Assembly: GCF_026965535.1 (NCBI RefSeq)
Contig: NZ_CP114039.1
Location: forward strand, 4,836,001-4,900,000
Length of the DNA: 64,000 nucleotides
Direction of reading: 5' to 3'
From: Corallococcus sp. NCRR
GTDB lineage: Bacteria; Myxococcota; Myxococcia; Myxococcales; Myxococcaceae
Both the position numbers and the translations under genes were made by a program. The notes beneath the pieces were generated by a model. That model was not told the DNA's origin. It saw nothing but the letters and a program-made list of their open reading frames with translations, and did not search any database. This document shows, piece after piece, positions 10,382-19,047 of this stretch (position 1 is the first letter of the stretch; each line of letters opens with the position of its first letter).

Positions 10382-10433
10382 CGAGCAGGGTCGTGGAGGG
10401 CCTCGAAAGACAGAGGCGCTCCCGCCCTGCTCG
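10382..10433 (+). terminator. Stem-loop downstream of rpmE
   Basis: Nine-base perfect arms CGAGCAGGG (10382-10390) and CCCTGCTCG (10425-10433) enclose an internally complementary GGAG..CCTC / GAGG..CTCC stem. It is followed by GCGGTGTTT, a poor U-tract. It lies 33 bp past the rpmE stop and probably contributes to termination or 3'-end stability. Confidence 0.5.
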
Positions 10434-10448
10434 CGGTGTTTCAGCGCC

Positions 10449-10478
10449 ACGCGCGCGTCAAATTTTCGCGCGCGTTTT
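10449..10478 (+). terminator. Second stem-loop with T-tract after rpmE
   Basis: Perfect 8-bp arms ACGCGCGC (10449-10456) and GCGCGCGT (10468-10475) with an AT-rich loop, ending in TTTT (10475-10478). This is the more intrinsic-terminator-like of the two hairpins between rpmE and the methyltransferase gene. Confidence 0.5.
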
Positions 10479-10579
10479 CGGTGCTACAGCCAATTACAGG
10501 CCAGAAATTCGACGTAGCAGCCAACTGACCGCACAGTCCGCCGCGTCCCAGAAACGTCTGTCCCAAAGACGGAGGCGTG

Positions 10580-11458
10580 ATGTTCGCGGAAGCTGCTGCC
10601 CCTGCCCTGAAGATTGTCCGACGCTCCCAGAACGACAGCGTCTTCGCGAAGCGCGGGGAGGCCTACACGCTGATGCAGGGCGACAGCCTGGAGCTGATGG
10701 CCCAGCTGCCCGAGCAGTCCTTCGACCTCATCTTCGCGGACCCGCCGTACTTCCTCTCCAACGGCGGCACCACCTGCAAGAATGGCAAGCGCGTCTCCGT
10801 GGCGAAGGGCCAGTGGGACGTGTCCCGCGGAGTGGAAGAGGACCACGCCTTCACCACCAAGTGGCTCGCCGCCTGCCAGCGCCTGCTGCGCCCCACCGGC
10901 ACGCTGTGGGTGAGCGGCACGCAGCACGTCATCTTCAACGCCGGCTTCGCCATGCAGAAGCTGGGCTACAAGCTGCTCAACACCGTCACTTGGTACAAGC
11001 CGAACGCGAGCCCCAACCTGGCGTGCCGCTACTTCACGCACTCCACGGAGCTGCTCATCTGGGCCTCGCCGTCCTCCGGCGGCAAGCTGAAGCACGTCTT
11101 CAACTACCAGCGCATGAAGGCGGAGAACGGCGGCAAGCAGATGCGCGACGTGTGGAACCTGCCGCGCAACGGCGAAGAGGAACTCACCGCCGACGGCTCC
11201 GGCCGTATGTGGACGCAGACGGCCCCGCGCGGCGAGGAGAAGGCCTTCGGCAGCCACCCCACCCAGAAGCCGGTGGCCCTGCTGGAGCGCATCCTGGAGG
11301 CGAGCTGCCCGGAGAACTCGCTCATCCTGGACCCCTTCAACGGCAGCGGCACCACCGGCGTGGCCGCCCTGAAGCACGGCCACCGCTACGTGGGCATCGA
11401 CATGAACCCGGAGTACCTGGCCCTGTCCAAGAAGCGCCTGGACGCGGCCCTCAAGTAG
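10580..11458 (+). CDS. DpnA-like beta-class DNA amino-methyltransferase (orphan)
   Basis: 292-residue S-adenosylmethionine-dependent DNA methyltransferase. The catalytic motif ADPPYFLSNGG is near the N-terminus and the SAM-binding motif DPFNGSGTTG is near the C-terminus, the beta-class order. Between them, CRYFTHSTE, KQMRDVW and HPTQKP follow the DpnA/DpnIIB line of enzymes, known for N6-adenine methylation in GATC. Target specificity here is not proven. I take the ATG at 10580, four bases after GGAGG, over the GTG at 10577. No endonuclease gene lies beside it: the next gene is a convergent aminopeptidase 7 bp away. It therefore looks like an orphan methylase with an epigenetic role. Confidence 0.9.
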   Translation: MFAEAAAPALKIVRRSQNDSVFAKRGEAYTLMQGDSLELMAQLPEQSFDLIFADPPYFLSNGGTTCKNGKRVSVAKGQWDVSRGVEEDHAFTTKWLAACQRLLRPTGTLWVSGTQHVIFNAGFAMQKLGYKLLNTVTWYKPNASPNLACRYFTHSTELLIWASPSSGGKLKHVFNYQRMKAENGGKQMRDVWNLPRNGEEELTADGSGRMWTQTAPRGEEKAFGSHPTQKPVALLERILEASCPENSLILDPFNGSGTTGVAALKHGHRYVGIDMNPEYLALSKKRLDAALK

Positions 11459-11465
11459 TCCCGTC

Positions 11466-13220
11466 TCAGGCGCGGGTGAGGATGAGCTCCACGCCCTGCC
11501 GGGCGATGGGGTGGTACCTCGCCCCGTTCTTCTCGAACGCCGCGCGCGCCACCTTGCGGTGGTCGCGCGACGAGGCGAGCACGCTGTAGAGCGGCTTCAG
11601 GTACTTCATCCGGCCCACCTCGCCGAGGAACTCCTCGGCCCGGCCGAGCGGAGCATCGAAGCCCGCGCGCAGCGCCGCCACCAGCCACGCGACCAGCACC
11701 TCCGAGTTGCGGCTGCCCGTGAGCGCGAACCTCGCGTCCAGCTCGCGGAAGACGTCTTGGGACGTGTCCGCCGGCATGGACTCCAGGAAGAGCTGCCACT
11801 CGGTGGGCGTCCAGTCCTTCGTATCCGCCTGCGAAGGCACCTTGCCGCGCAGCTTCTCCAGCGCCTCCAGCCGCGCGGAGGTGGGGCGGGGCGCGCTCTG
11901 CGGCACGCCGGGCCGGTTGAGGTACGCGTCCGCGTCCACCTTCGCCAGGGCCCCCGGCAGCTCCTCCTCCGTGAAGCGGACGAAATCCTCCGTGGTGAGC
12001 GCCTGGAAGCGGTACTTCGCCAGGTAGCGGCGCAGGAAGCCGTCGAAGGTGGGGCGGCCAACCGCGTCCTCCAACGCGCGCAGCAGCAGGTAGCCCTTCT
12101 CGTAGGGAATCTGGGAGAAGGCCTCGTCCGGGTCCACGCCGGACAGGTGCGTGCGCAGCGCGGTGAGCTGCGGGTGCGCGCGGAAGTGGTGCAGCGCTTC
12201 ATCCAGCGAGCGGCGCCCCAGGGCCGCGTGCAGCGCCGCGACCTCCGGCCCCGCCAGCGCCTCCAGGATGCGGCGCTCCGCGAAGACGGTGAAGCCCTCG
12301 TTCAGCCAGAAGTGCTCCGCGGACGCGTTCGTCACCAGGTTGCCCGTCCACGAGTGCGCCAGCTCATGCGCCACCACGTTCACCAGGCTCTTGTCCCCCG
12401 CGATGAGCGTGGGCGTGAGGAACGTCAGGCGCGGGTTCTCCATGCCGCCGTAGGGGAACGACGGCGGCATCAGGAGCAGGTCGAAGCGCTCCCAGTCGTA
12501 CGGCCCGAAGAGCGACTCCGCGGCCTTGAGCATGTCGTCCACGCCCGCGAACTCGTCCGCCGCGTCCTCCAGCGCCTCCGGCTCCGCCCACACCCGCGAG
12601 CGCGGCCCCAGCTCCTTGGACGTGAGGCTGCCCACCGCGAACGCCAGCAGGTACGGGGGCACCGGCTGCGGCATCTCGTAGTGCTCCTCCGCCTCCACGC
12701 CGTGCTCTTCACGCGCCACGAAGGACGCCGCCATCACGGACTTGAGCTGCTTGGGCACGCGCAGCGACGCGCGGTAGCGGATGCGGATGCGCGGCGTGTC
12801 CTGCAGCGGCACCACGCTGCGCGCGTGGATGGCCTGGCACTGGCTGAACAGGAACGGCTGCTGCCCACCCGCCGTCTGCGATGGCGTCAGCCACTGCAGC
12901 GCGCTCGCCTCCGGTGACGTCCGGTAGCGCACCGTCACCTGCTTCACCCCCGGGGGCAGCTCGATGCGAAGTCGGCTTCCAAGAATCGGTTCAGGAGGGG
13001 AGAGGATGTAGGGCAAGGGGCGACCCTGGGCATCCACCACGCCCCGGATGTCCAGGTCGCGGGTGTCCAGGTCGAGGGGGCCTGCTGACGCTTCCTTGAG
13101 GGTCAGCGTGGCCTCCGCGTGCAGGCGCCGCGTCCGGAAATCGACGCGGGCCTTCCACTCCAGCGTTTCGGTCTCAGGCTGCGTGCTGTCGTTGTACGAG
13201 TGCGGGTCGAGGCGAGCCAT
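11466..13220 (-). CDS. M1-family aminopeptidase, leukotriene A4 hydrolase-like
   Basis: 584-residue zinc metallopeptidase that removes N-terminal residues from peptides. The exopeptidase motif GGMENP is at residues 258-263 and the zinc site HELAH at 285-289, with the third ligand in NEGF (E308), giving HExxH-x18-E. The upstream QCQAIHARSVVP segment and the helical C-terminal third are typical of the LTA4H/aminopeptidase B branch. The start is placed at MARLDPHSYN, where homology begins; an upstream in-frame start at 13265 would add 15 unlikely residues. There is no signal peptide, so it is probably cytosolic. It is convergent with the methyltransferase gene and divergent from the beta-oxidation genes. 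Confidence 0.93.
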   Translation of the reverse strand: MARLDPHSYNDSTQPETETLEWKARVDFRTRRLHAEATLTLKEASAGPLDLDTRDLDIRGVVDAQGRPLPYILSPPEPILGSRLRIELPPGVKQVTVRYRTSPEASALQWLTPSQTAGGQQPFLFSQCQAIHARSVVPLQDTPRIRIRYRASLRVPKQLKSVMAASFVAREEHGVEAEEHYEMPQPVPPYLLAFAVGSLTSKELGPRSRVWAEPEALEDAADEFAGVDDMLKAAESLFGPYDWERFDLLLMPPSFPYGGMENPRLTFLTPTLIAGDKSLVNVVAHELAHSWTGNLVTNASAEHFWLNEGFTVFAERRILEALAGPEVAALHAALGRRSLDEALHHFRAHPQLTALRTHLSGVDPDEAFSQIPYEKGYLLLRALEDAVGRPTFDGFLRRYLAKYRFQALTTEDFVRFTEEELPGALAKVDADAYLNRPGVPQSAPRPTSARLEALEKLRGKVPSQADTKDWTPTEWQLFLESMPADTSQDVFRELDARFALTGSRNSEVLVAWLVAALRAGFDAPLGRAEEFLGEVGRMKYLKPLYSVLASSRDHRKVARAAFEKNGARYHPIARQGVELILTRA

Positions 13221-13281
13221 GGGGCCCGACTTGTAGTCGGGGAGCCGACCTCCTGGCGAGCACACCCGACGGCAATGCCGG

Positions 13282-13308
13282 TTGACTTCCGGGTCAATCG
13301 CCTACATT
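13282..13308 (+). promoter_or_regulatory. Putative promoter with overlapping dyad for the fad operon
   Basis: TTGACT (13282-13287) and TACATT (13303-13308) are 15 bp apart, about 40 bp upstream of the fad start. The -35 element is one arm of the dyad TTGACTTCCGGGTCAA, the kind of site a TetR- or FadR-type repressor could use. The spacing is shorter than ideal and no regulator gene is adjacent, so this is a suggestion. Confidence 0.4.
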
Positions 13309-13348
13309 TGTGCAGTCCCCTACTTCCTTCCATGGGAGCCGATTTCCG

Positions 13349-15739
13349 ATGACGACCCGGATCCGAAAAGTGGCGGTGCTTGGCGCTGGCGTGATGGGCA
13401 GCGGCATCGCCGCGCATCTGGCCAACTCCGGCGTGCGCGCCCTGTTGCTGGACATCGTTCCGCCCCAGGCCGCTCCGGGCGAGGACACCGCTTCCAAGGC
13501 GTTCCGCAACAAGTTCTCGCAGGGCGCCATCGCGAACCTGCGCAAGGCGAAGCCCAGCCCCATCGTGTCCGAGCAGGTGCTCGCGGCCATCGAAGTGGGC
13601 AACCTGGAGGACGACCTCGCGCGCCTGGGTGAGTGCGATTGGATCATCGAGGTGGTGAAGGAGGACCTGGCCGTCAAGCAGGCCCTTTTCGCCAAGGTGG
13701 AGAAGCACGCCCGCAAGGACGCCATCATCTCCTCCAACACCTCCGGTCTCTCCATCGTGGGCATGACCGAGGGCCGCGGCGCGGAGTTCAAGAAGAACTT
13801 CCTCGTCACGCACTTCTTCAACCCCGTCCGCTACATGAAGCTGCTGGAGCTCGTGGCGGGCCAGGAGACGAACCCGGAGGTCGTGAAGACCATCCACAAG
13901 TTCGGTGAGGAAGTGCTCGGCAAGGGCATCGTCTACGGCAAGGACACCACCAACTTCATCGCGAACCGCATCGGCGTGTACGGGATGATGCGGACCATCT
14001 CCGAGATGCAGAAGACGGAGATGACCATCGAAGAGGTGGACAAGATCTTTGGCCCGGCCATGGGCCGTCCCAAGTCCGCCGTGTTCCGCACCGCGGACAT
14101 CGTGGGCCTGGACACGTTCACCCACGTGGCGAAGAACTGCTACGACACGCTGACGCACGACGAAGAGCGCGACGTCTTCGCCGCCCCGGACTTCCTCCAG
14201 AAGATGGTGGAGAAGAAGATGCTGGGCGACAAGAGCGGCGGCGGCTTCTACAAGAAGGACCGCTCCTCCGGCGGCAAGGACATCCTCGCGCTGGACCTGA
14301 AGACGCTGGAGTACCGGCCGCAGGCGAAGGTGCGCTTCGACTCGCTGGGCGCCGCGAAGGACATCGAGAACGTCAAGGAGCGCGTGGCGTCCGTGATGAA
14401 CGCGGACGACAAGGCCGGCAAGTTCGCCGAGCGCGTCACCCTGGACGTGCTGGCGTACTCCAGCCGCCGCATCCCGGAGATCGCGGACGACCTGGTCAAC
14501 GTGGACCGCGGCGTGCGCTGGGGCTTCGGCTGGGACCTGGGCCCCTTCGAGGTCTGGGACGCCTACGGTGTCCAGAAGGGCGTGGAGCGCATGAAGGCGC
14601 TGGGCCTCAAGCCCGCCGCCTGGGTGGAGGAGATGCTGGCCAAGGGCCGCACGTCCTTCTACGGCGTGCAGGACGGCCGCGACACCTACTGGGACATCCC
14701 GTCCAAGTCCGTGAAGCCGGTGGTGGAGAACGCCCGCACCTTCCGCGTGGAGTACCTCAAGCGCGGCAACAAGAAGATCACCGGCAACGACAGCGCGTCG
14801 CTGTGGGACATGGGAGACGGCGTCACGCTCCTGGAGTTCCACTCCAAGATGAACTCCATCGACGATGAGATCATCGCGATGATGAACACCGCGCTGGACG
14901 AGACGGAGAAGAACTTCAAGGGCCTCGTCATCGGCAATGACGGCTCCAACTTCTCCGCCGGCGCGAACATCATGGCCATGCTGATGGCGGCCAAGAGCGA
15001 GGACTTCGACTCCATCCGCAAGATGGCGTCCGCGTTCCAGGCGGCCAACCAGCGCATGCGCTACAGCCCCGTGCCTGTCGTGACGGCGCCCTTCAACCTC
15101 ACGCTGGGCGGCGGCGCGGAGGTCACCATGGGTGGCAACGCGGTGCAGGCCAGCGCGGAGCTGTACATGGGCCTCGTGGAAGTGGGCGTGGGCCTCATCC
15201 CGGGCGGCGGCGGCACCATGATGCTGCTGCGCAACGTGTTCGGCACCTACGCGGCGGACAAGGACTTCGACGCGCTGCCCTTCCTCAAGAAGGTGTTCCT
15301 CGCCATCGGCATGGCGAAGGTCGCGACGAGCGCGGAGGAGGCCCGCGAGATGGGCTTCCTGTCGCAGCAGGACGGCATCACGGGCAACCGCGACTTCCTG
15401 CTGTCGGACGCGAAGTCGCGCGTGCTGGGCCTGGCGAATGGCGGCTTCCGCCCGCCGCGTCCCACGCGCTTCCGGCTGCCGGGCCCCAACGGCGCGGCCA
15501 CCATCGACATGATGCTGTACGACATGCAGCTCAATAATCAGATCAGCGCCCACGACCGGAAGATCGCGCAGAAGCTGGCGCGCGTGCTGTCCGGTGGTGA
15601 CACCAGCCCGTCCGTACTGGTGACCGAGGAGAAGCTGCTGGAGCTGGAGATGGAAGCGTTCCTGAGCCTCATCGGCGAGGAGAAGACCCAGGACCGCATG
15701 ATGTTCATGCTTGAGAAGGGCAAGCCGCTGCGCAACTAG
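13349..15739 (+). CDS. 3-hydroxyacyl-CoA dehydrogenase / enoyl-CoA hydratase fusion (FadN-like)
   Basis: 796-residue bifunctional beta-oxidation enzyme: hydration of enoyl-CoA and NAD-dependent oxidation of 3-hydroxyacyl-CoA. The dehydrogenase half comes first, with the Rossmann motif GAGVMG at residues 12-17, the family segments SSNTSGLSI and HFFNPVRYM, and a second dehydrogenase C-terminal repeat. The crotonase half follows from about residue 490, with NFSAGANI near 533, GGGAEVTMGG and IPGGGGT. This order is the reverse of E. coli FadB and matches the Bacillus FadN type. The start at 13349 is preceded by GGGAG. fadA follows 81 bp downstream as the thiolase partner. Confidence 0.94.
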   Translation: MTTRIRKVAVLGAGVMGSGIAAHLANSGVRALLLDIVPPQAAPGEDTASKAFRNKFSQGAIANLRKAKPSPIVSEQVLAAIEVGNLEDDLARLGECDWIIEVVKEDLAVKQALFAKVEKHARKDAIISSNTSGLSIVGMTEGRGAEFKKNFLVTHFFNPVRYMKLLELVAGQETNPEVVKTIHKFGEEVLGKGIVYGKDTTNFIANRIGVYGMMRTISEMQKTEMTIEEVDKIFGPAMGRPKSAVFRTADIVGLDTFTHVAKNCYDTLTHDEERDVFAAPDFLQKMVEKKMLGDKSGGGFYKKDRSSGGKDILALDLKTLEYRPQAKVRFDSLGAAKDIENVKERVASVMNADDKAGKFAERVTLDVLAYSSRRIPEIADDLVNVDRGVRWGFGWDLGPFEVWDAYGVQKGVERMKALGLKPAAWVEEMLAKGRTSFYGVQDGRDTYWDIPSKSVKPVVENARTFRVEYLKRGNKKITGNDSASLWDMGDGVTLLEFHSKMNSIDDEIIAMMNTALDETEKNFKGLVIGNDGSNFSAGANIMAMLMAAKSEDFDSIRKMASAFQAANQRMRYSPVPVVTAPFNLTLGGGAEVTMGGNAVQASAELYMGLVEVGVGLIPGGGGTMMLLRNVFGTYAADKDFDALPFLKKVFLAIGMAKVATSAEEAREMGFLSQQDGITGNRDFLLSDAKSRVLGLANGGFRPPRPTRFRLPGPNGAATIDMMLYDMQLNNQISAHDRKIAQKLARVLSGGDTSPSVLVTEEKLLELEMEAFLSLIGEEKTQDRMMFMLEKGKPLRN

Positions 15740-15786
15740 CGCGAGGCGTTTACCCAATGGTTTTCCAGACGCGAATTCCGAAGCAC

Positions 15787-15805
15787 GCCCGGACGCTGTC
15801 CGGGC
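15787..15805 (+). other. Intergenic hairpin just before the fadA ribosome-binding site
   Basis: Perfect 8-bp arms GCCCGGAC and GTCCGGGC with a 3-base loop lie between the two beta-oxidation genes, directly before the AGGGAGA ribosome-binding site of fadA. There is no T-run, so it is more likely an mRNA stability or differential-expression element than a terminator. Confidence 0.45.
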
Positions 15806-15820
15806 AGGGAGACATCTAAA

Positions 15821-16993
15821 ATGTCCGGTCGAGTCGTGATTGCCAGCGCGGTGCGCACCCCCTTCACCCGCGCCCACAAGGGAGAGTTCAAGGACACGCG
15901 GCCGGATACGCTCGCGGCCCTTGCCATCAAGGAGGCCGTCGCCCAGGTCCCCGGCTTGAAGCCGGCGGACGTGGAGGACGTCATCATGGGCTGTGCCATG
16001 CCGGAGGCGGAGCAGGGCATGAACGTTGCCCGCAACGCGAGCCTGCTCGCCGGCCTGCCGGACACGGTTCCGGGCCTGACCATCAACCGCTTCTGTTCCT
16101 CCGGCGTGCAGTCCGTGGCGCAGGCGGCGCAGGGCATCAAGTCCGGCATGCTCCAGGTGGCCGTGGCCGGTGGCACCGAGTCCATGACCATGGTGCCCAT
16201 GGGCGGCAACAAGGTCTCCGCCAACCCGGAGATCATGCAGAAGCTGCCGGAGGTCTACACCTCCATGGGCGCGACGGCGGAGAACATCGCCTCCCGCTAC
16301 AGCGTCACCCGTGAGGACGCGGACAAGTTCGCCGCCGAGTCCCAGCGCCGCGCGGCCACGGCCCGCGAGCAGGGGAAGTTCAAGGAGGAGATCTTCCCCG
16401 TCACCACCACGATGTTCGACGAGGACGGCAACCAGAAGCAGGTGACCGTCACGGTGGACACCATCCTGCGCCCGGAGACGACGGTGGAGGGTCTGGCCAA
16501 GCTGCGCCCGGCCTTCAACGTCAAGGGCGTGGTGACGGCGGGCAACGCGTCGCCGCTGACGGACGGCGCGGCGGCCGCGGTGGTGATGAGCGAGGAGAAG
16601 GCGAAGGAGCTCAACGTCAAGCCGCTGGGCTACTTCGTGGACTACGTGGTCGCCGGCGTGCCGCCCGAAATCATGGGCGTGGGCCCGGTGCCCGCCATCC
16701 GCAAGCTGCTGGAGCGCAACAAGCTGAAGATTGAGGACATCAGCGTGTTCGAGCTCAACGAGGCCTTCGCGGCGCAGGCGCTGCACTGCATCCGCGAGCT
16801 GGGCATTCCCCAGGACAAGGTGAACCCGAACGGCGGCGCCATCGCCCTGGGCCACCCGCTGGGCGTGTCCGGTGCGCGCATGGTGGCCACCATCCTGCGC
16901 GAGCTGAAGCGCCGGGACGGCCGCTACGGCGTGGTGAGCATGTGCATCGGCGGCGGCATGGGTGCCGCGGCGCTGGTGGAGCTGGCGAAGTAA
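15821..16993 (+). CDS. fadA: Acetyl-CoA acyltransferase (3-ketoacyl-CoA thiolase)
   Basis: 390-residue thiolase that cleaves 3-ketoacyl-CoA with CoA, the last step of each beta-oxidation round. The acyl-accepting cysteine is C92 in NRFCSSGVQ. The catalytic histidine lies in GGAIALGHPLGVSGAR and the second cysteine in CIGGGMGAA. Length and order are standard. It follows the HAD/ECH fusion gene on the same strand, so the two form an operon supplying a complete trifunctional cycle apart from the acyl-CoA dehydrogenase, which is not in the window. Confidence 0.96.
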   Translation: MSGRVVIASAVRTPFTRAHKGEFKDTRPDTLAALAIKEAVAQVPGLKPADVEDVIMGCAMPEAEQGMNVARNASLLAGLPDTVPGLTINRFCSSGVQSVAQAAQGIKSGMLQVAVAGGTESMTMVPMGGNKVSANPEIMQKLPEVYTSMGATAENIASRYSVTREDADKFAAESQRRAATAREQGKFKEEIFPVTTTMFDEDGNQKQVTVTVDTILRPETTVEGLAKLRPAFNVKGVVTAGNASPLTDGAAAAVVMSEEKAKELNVKPLGYFVDYVVAGVPPEIMGVGPVPAIRKLLERNKLKIEDISVFELNEAFAAQALHCIRELGIPQDKVNPNGGAIALGHPLGVSGARMVATILRELKRRDGRYGVVSMCIGGGMGAAALVELAK

Positions 16994-17006
16994 TCCGCTT
17001 CCGCTT

Positions 17007-17035
17007 CGCGCCCCCTGTCATGTGAAGGGGGCGCG
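17007..17035. terminator. Bidirectional terminator between convergent fadA and MutS-like gene
   Basis: Perfect 10-bp arms CGCGCCCCCT and AGGGGGCGCG with a 9-base loop sit between the two facing stop codons (16993 and 17046). T-runs are weak, as is usual at this GC content. Confidence 0.65.
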
Positions 17036-17045
17036 GAGGGGACTG

Positions 17046-18914
17046 TCAGGAGGCCGGGGCGTCCGGGTCGTTCACCGGGACGCCCGCCAGGCGCAGCACC
17101 CGCAGCGCGTTGGTGGTGTCCACCACCCCCTGCCGGAGCCGGTAGTCGAACACCATCTTCCCGTCCTCCAGGTGGTCGCGGAAGTGGACGTTCACCACGT
17201 GCGAGCCCGGCTCGTCCGCGAGCACCGCCAGCGACAAGTCGTGCGTCGTCACCGCGCCACACGCGCCGGAGGCGAGCAGGAGCCGCAGCACCTCGCGTGA
17301 GGCAATCTGGCGCTCGCGGGTGTTGGTGCCCAGCAGGATTTCGTCCAGCAGGAAGAGCGCCTGGCCTTTCGCCGCCGCCGCCGCGTCCAGCACCATCTTC
17401 AGCCGCAGCACCTCCGCGTGGAAGTACGACACGCCGCGCTCCAGCGAGTCCTTCACGCGCATGCTGGTGAGCACCTGCACTGGCGACAGCCGGAAGGACG
17501 CCGCGCACACCGGCGCGCCCGCCAGCGCCAGCACCACGTTCGCGCCCAGCGCCCGCATCAGCGTCGTCTTGCCGCTCATGTTGGAGCCGGTGATGAGCAA
17601 CGCGTGACGCGGGCCGGGCAGGGACACGTCGTTGGGCACGGGCGCGTCCAGGAGCGGGTGTCCCAGCGCGGTGGCCTCCACGCTCGGGCCCTGGGTCTGC
17701 ATCTGGGGCCAGGTGAAGGCAGGGCGGTCGTGGGCCAGGCCTCCCAGGCAGCAGAGGGCCTCCAGCTCCGCCAGGCCCTCGAACCACTGGCGCACGTCCC
17801 GGCCGTGGGCGGCGCGCCAGTTCTCCAGCGCGAAGAGGGCGTGGATGTCCCAGAGCGTGAGCCAGTGGACCAGGGGGTGGAACTGGTGCCGCTTGAACTC
17901 GATGAGCGAGTACAGCCGGCTGAAGCGCTGGAACAGCGTGGACACCGGAGGCCCGCCCTGCGCCGTCAGGCCGGCCTGGAGTTGCTCGAGGCGCGGGTGC
18001 TCGAAGGTCTGCTTCTCCACGCGCTCGAAGAGGGACGCGTAGCGCACGAAGCCGCGCTCGCCGCGCTCCACGGCTTCGTCCATCTGCCGCAGCGTGCGGC
18101 GCGTGGCCACGGCGATGCCCAACTGTGCGAGCAGTCCCAGCCAGACGGTGCTGTCCGGAATCACGCCGACCGTGCCCAGGATGAACAGGGTGAGCGTCAC
18201 CGGGGGCAGCAGGATGGCCAGGGGCCGTGACCAGCGGATGGCGTCCAGGGACGGGCCGGCCTCCGCCCACTGGATGAAGAGGGCCGGGTCCGCCTTGTCC
18301 TTCGCCACCACGCGGGCGTCCACGCAGAGGTCCTGGCGGAAGTCCACGCGCGGGGCCAGCTCGCGCGCGGCGCCCTGGCGGGTCACCACCGTCTCCGCGG
18401 AGGCCGGGGCGGACAGCCACGCGGCCAGCCGCTCCTCGCCCGCGCGCGTCGCCGTCTCGTTGATGAGCTGGAAGAGGCTGCCCTGGCCAAAGACATCCAG
18501 GTCCGTGGCGTAGAGGTGGTTGGGGGAGAGGAACCGCTCCCCCGTGTCCGTGAAGGAATGCCAGCCGCCGTCCAGCCGCGCCAGGCCGCGCTCGTTGAGC
18601 AGCACGAAGTGACGCGCGCGCTGCTCCTTGAGGAACACCTGATGGTGCAGCACCGCCAGCACGCCGTAGACGACGAGCGCCCCGGCCGCGGCCCACCACC
18701 AGGGCTTGGGCAGCCGGCCCATCAGCGTCAGCGCGGCCACGACGAGCGCCGCCACGAAGGCCACGGTGCGCAGGTTGGCGTACCTGGCGCTGACGCGGTC
18801 CAACTGCGTCAGGTCCGCCTGGGCGGCGGCGCGGCGATCGGTGTACGTGCGATGCGGGCTCTGGGACTCGGTCGGGACGGGCACGATGGCCGCGCATGCT
18901 GTGCGGCCCCCCAT
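17046..18914 (-). CDS. Membrane-anchored MutS-family ATPase
   Basis: About 622 residues. The C-terminal third is a MutS-type ABC ATPase: Walker A GSNMSGKTT, Walker B LFLLDEILLGTN, and the TTHD switch. There is no N-terminal mismatch-recognition domain. Instead two hydrophobic segments near the N-terminus and a third pair before the middle (ILLPPVTLTLFILGTVG region) suggest membrane attachment. Family knowledge: such short MutS-like proteins are widespread, but their substrate is not established. The start is uncertain: no good ribosome-binding site precedes the ATG at 18914, and a GTG about 10 codons further in or an upstream ATG at 18959 are possible. It is convergent with fadA. Confidence 0.82.
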   Translation of the reverse strand: MGGRTACAAIVPVPTESQSPHRTYTDRRAAAQADLTQLDRVSARYANLRTVAFVAALVVAALTLMGRLPKPWWWAAAGALVVYGVLAVLHHQVFLKEQRARHFVLLNERGLARLDGGWHSFTDTGERFLSPNHLYATDLDVFGQGSLFQLINETATRAGEERLAAWLSAPASAETVVTRQGAARELAPRVDFRQDLCVDARVVAKDKADPALFIQWAEAGPSLDAIRWSRPLAILLPPVTLTLFILGTVGVIPDSTVWLGLLAQLGIAVATRRTLRQMDEAVERGERGFVRYASLFERVEKQTFEHPRLEQLQAGLTAQGGPPVSTLFQRFSRLYSLIEFKRHQFHPLVHWLTLWDIHALFALENWRAAHGRDVRQWFEGLAELEALCCLGGLAHDRPAFTWPQMQTQGPSVEATALGHPLLDAPVPNDVSLPGPRHALLITGSNMSGKTTLMRALGANVVLALAGAPVCAASFRLSPVQVLTSMRVKDSLERGVSYFHAEVLRLKMVLDAAAAAKGQALFLLDEILLGTNTRERQIASREVLRLLLASGACGAVTTHDLSLAVLADEPGSHVVNVHFRDHLEDGKMVFDYRLRQGVVDTTNALRVLRLAGVPVNDPDAPAS

Positions 18915-19047
18915 TCCAGGGCAAGCGCGCAACGCGCGGGATGTCGTCCAGGGGCTCACGGTTGACTCCGAGTGGGCCCCCGGGATTTGAATGCGGTCCG
19001 TGAGGGACGGTCGGGCCGGCCGTGCCTCACCGAGGGGGCTTCACCCC

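Noticed and set aside
13103-16855. A 1,250-codon minus-strand open frame opposite the fad genes
   Set aside because: Antisense shadow; composition is His/Arg/Val-rich and its tail is only an out-of-frame reading of the aminopeptidase.
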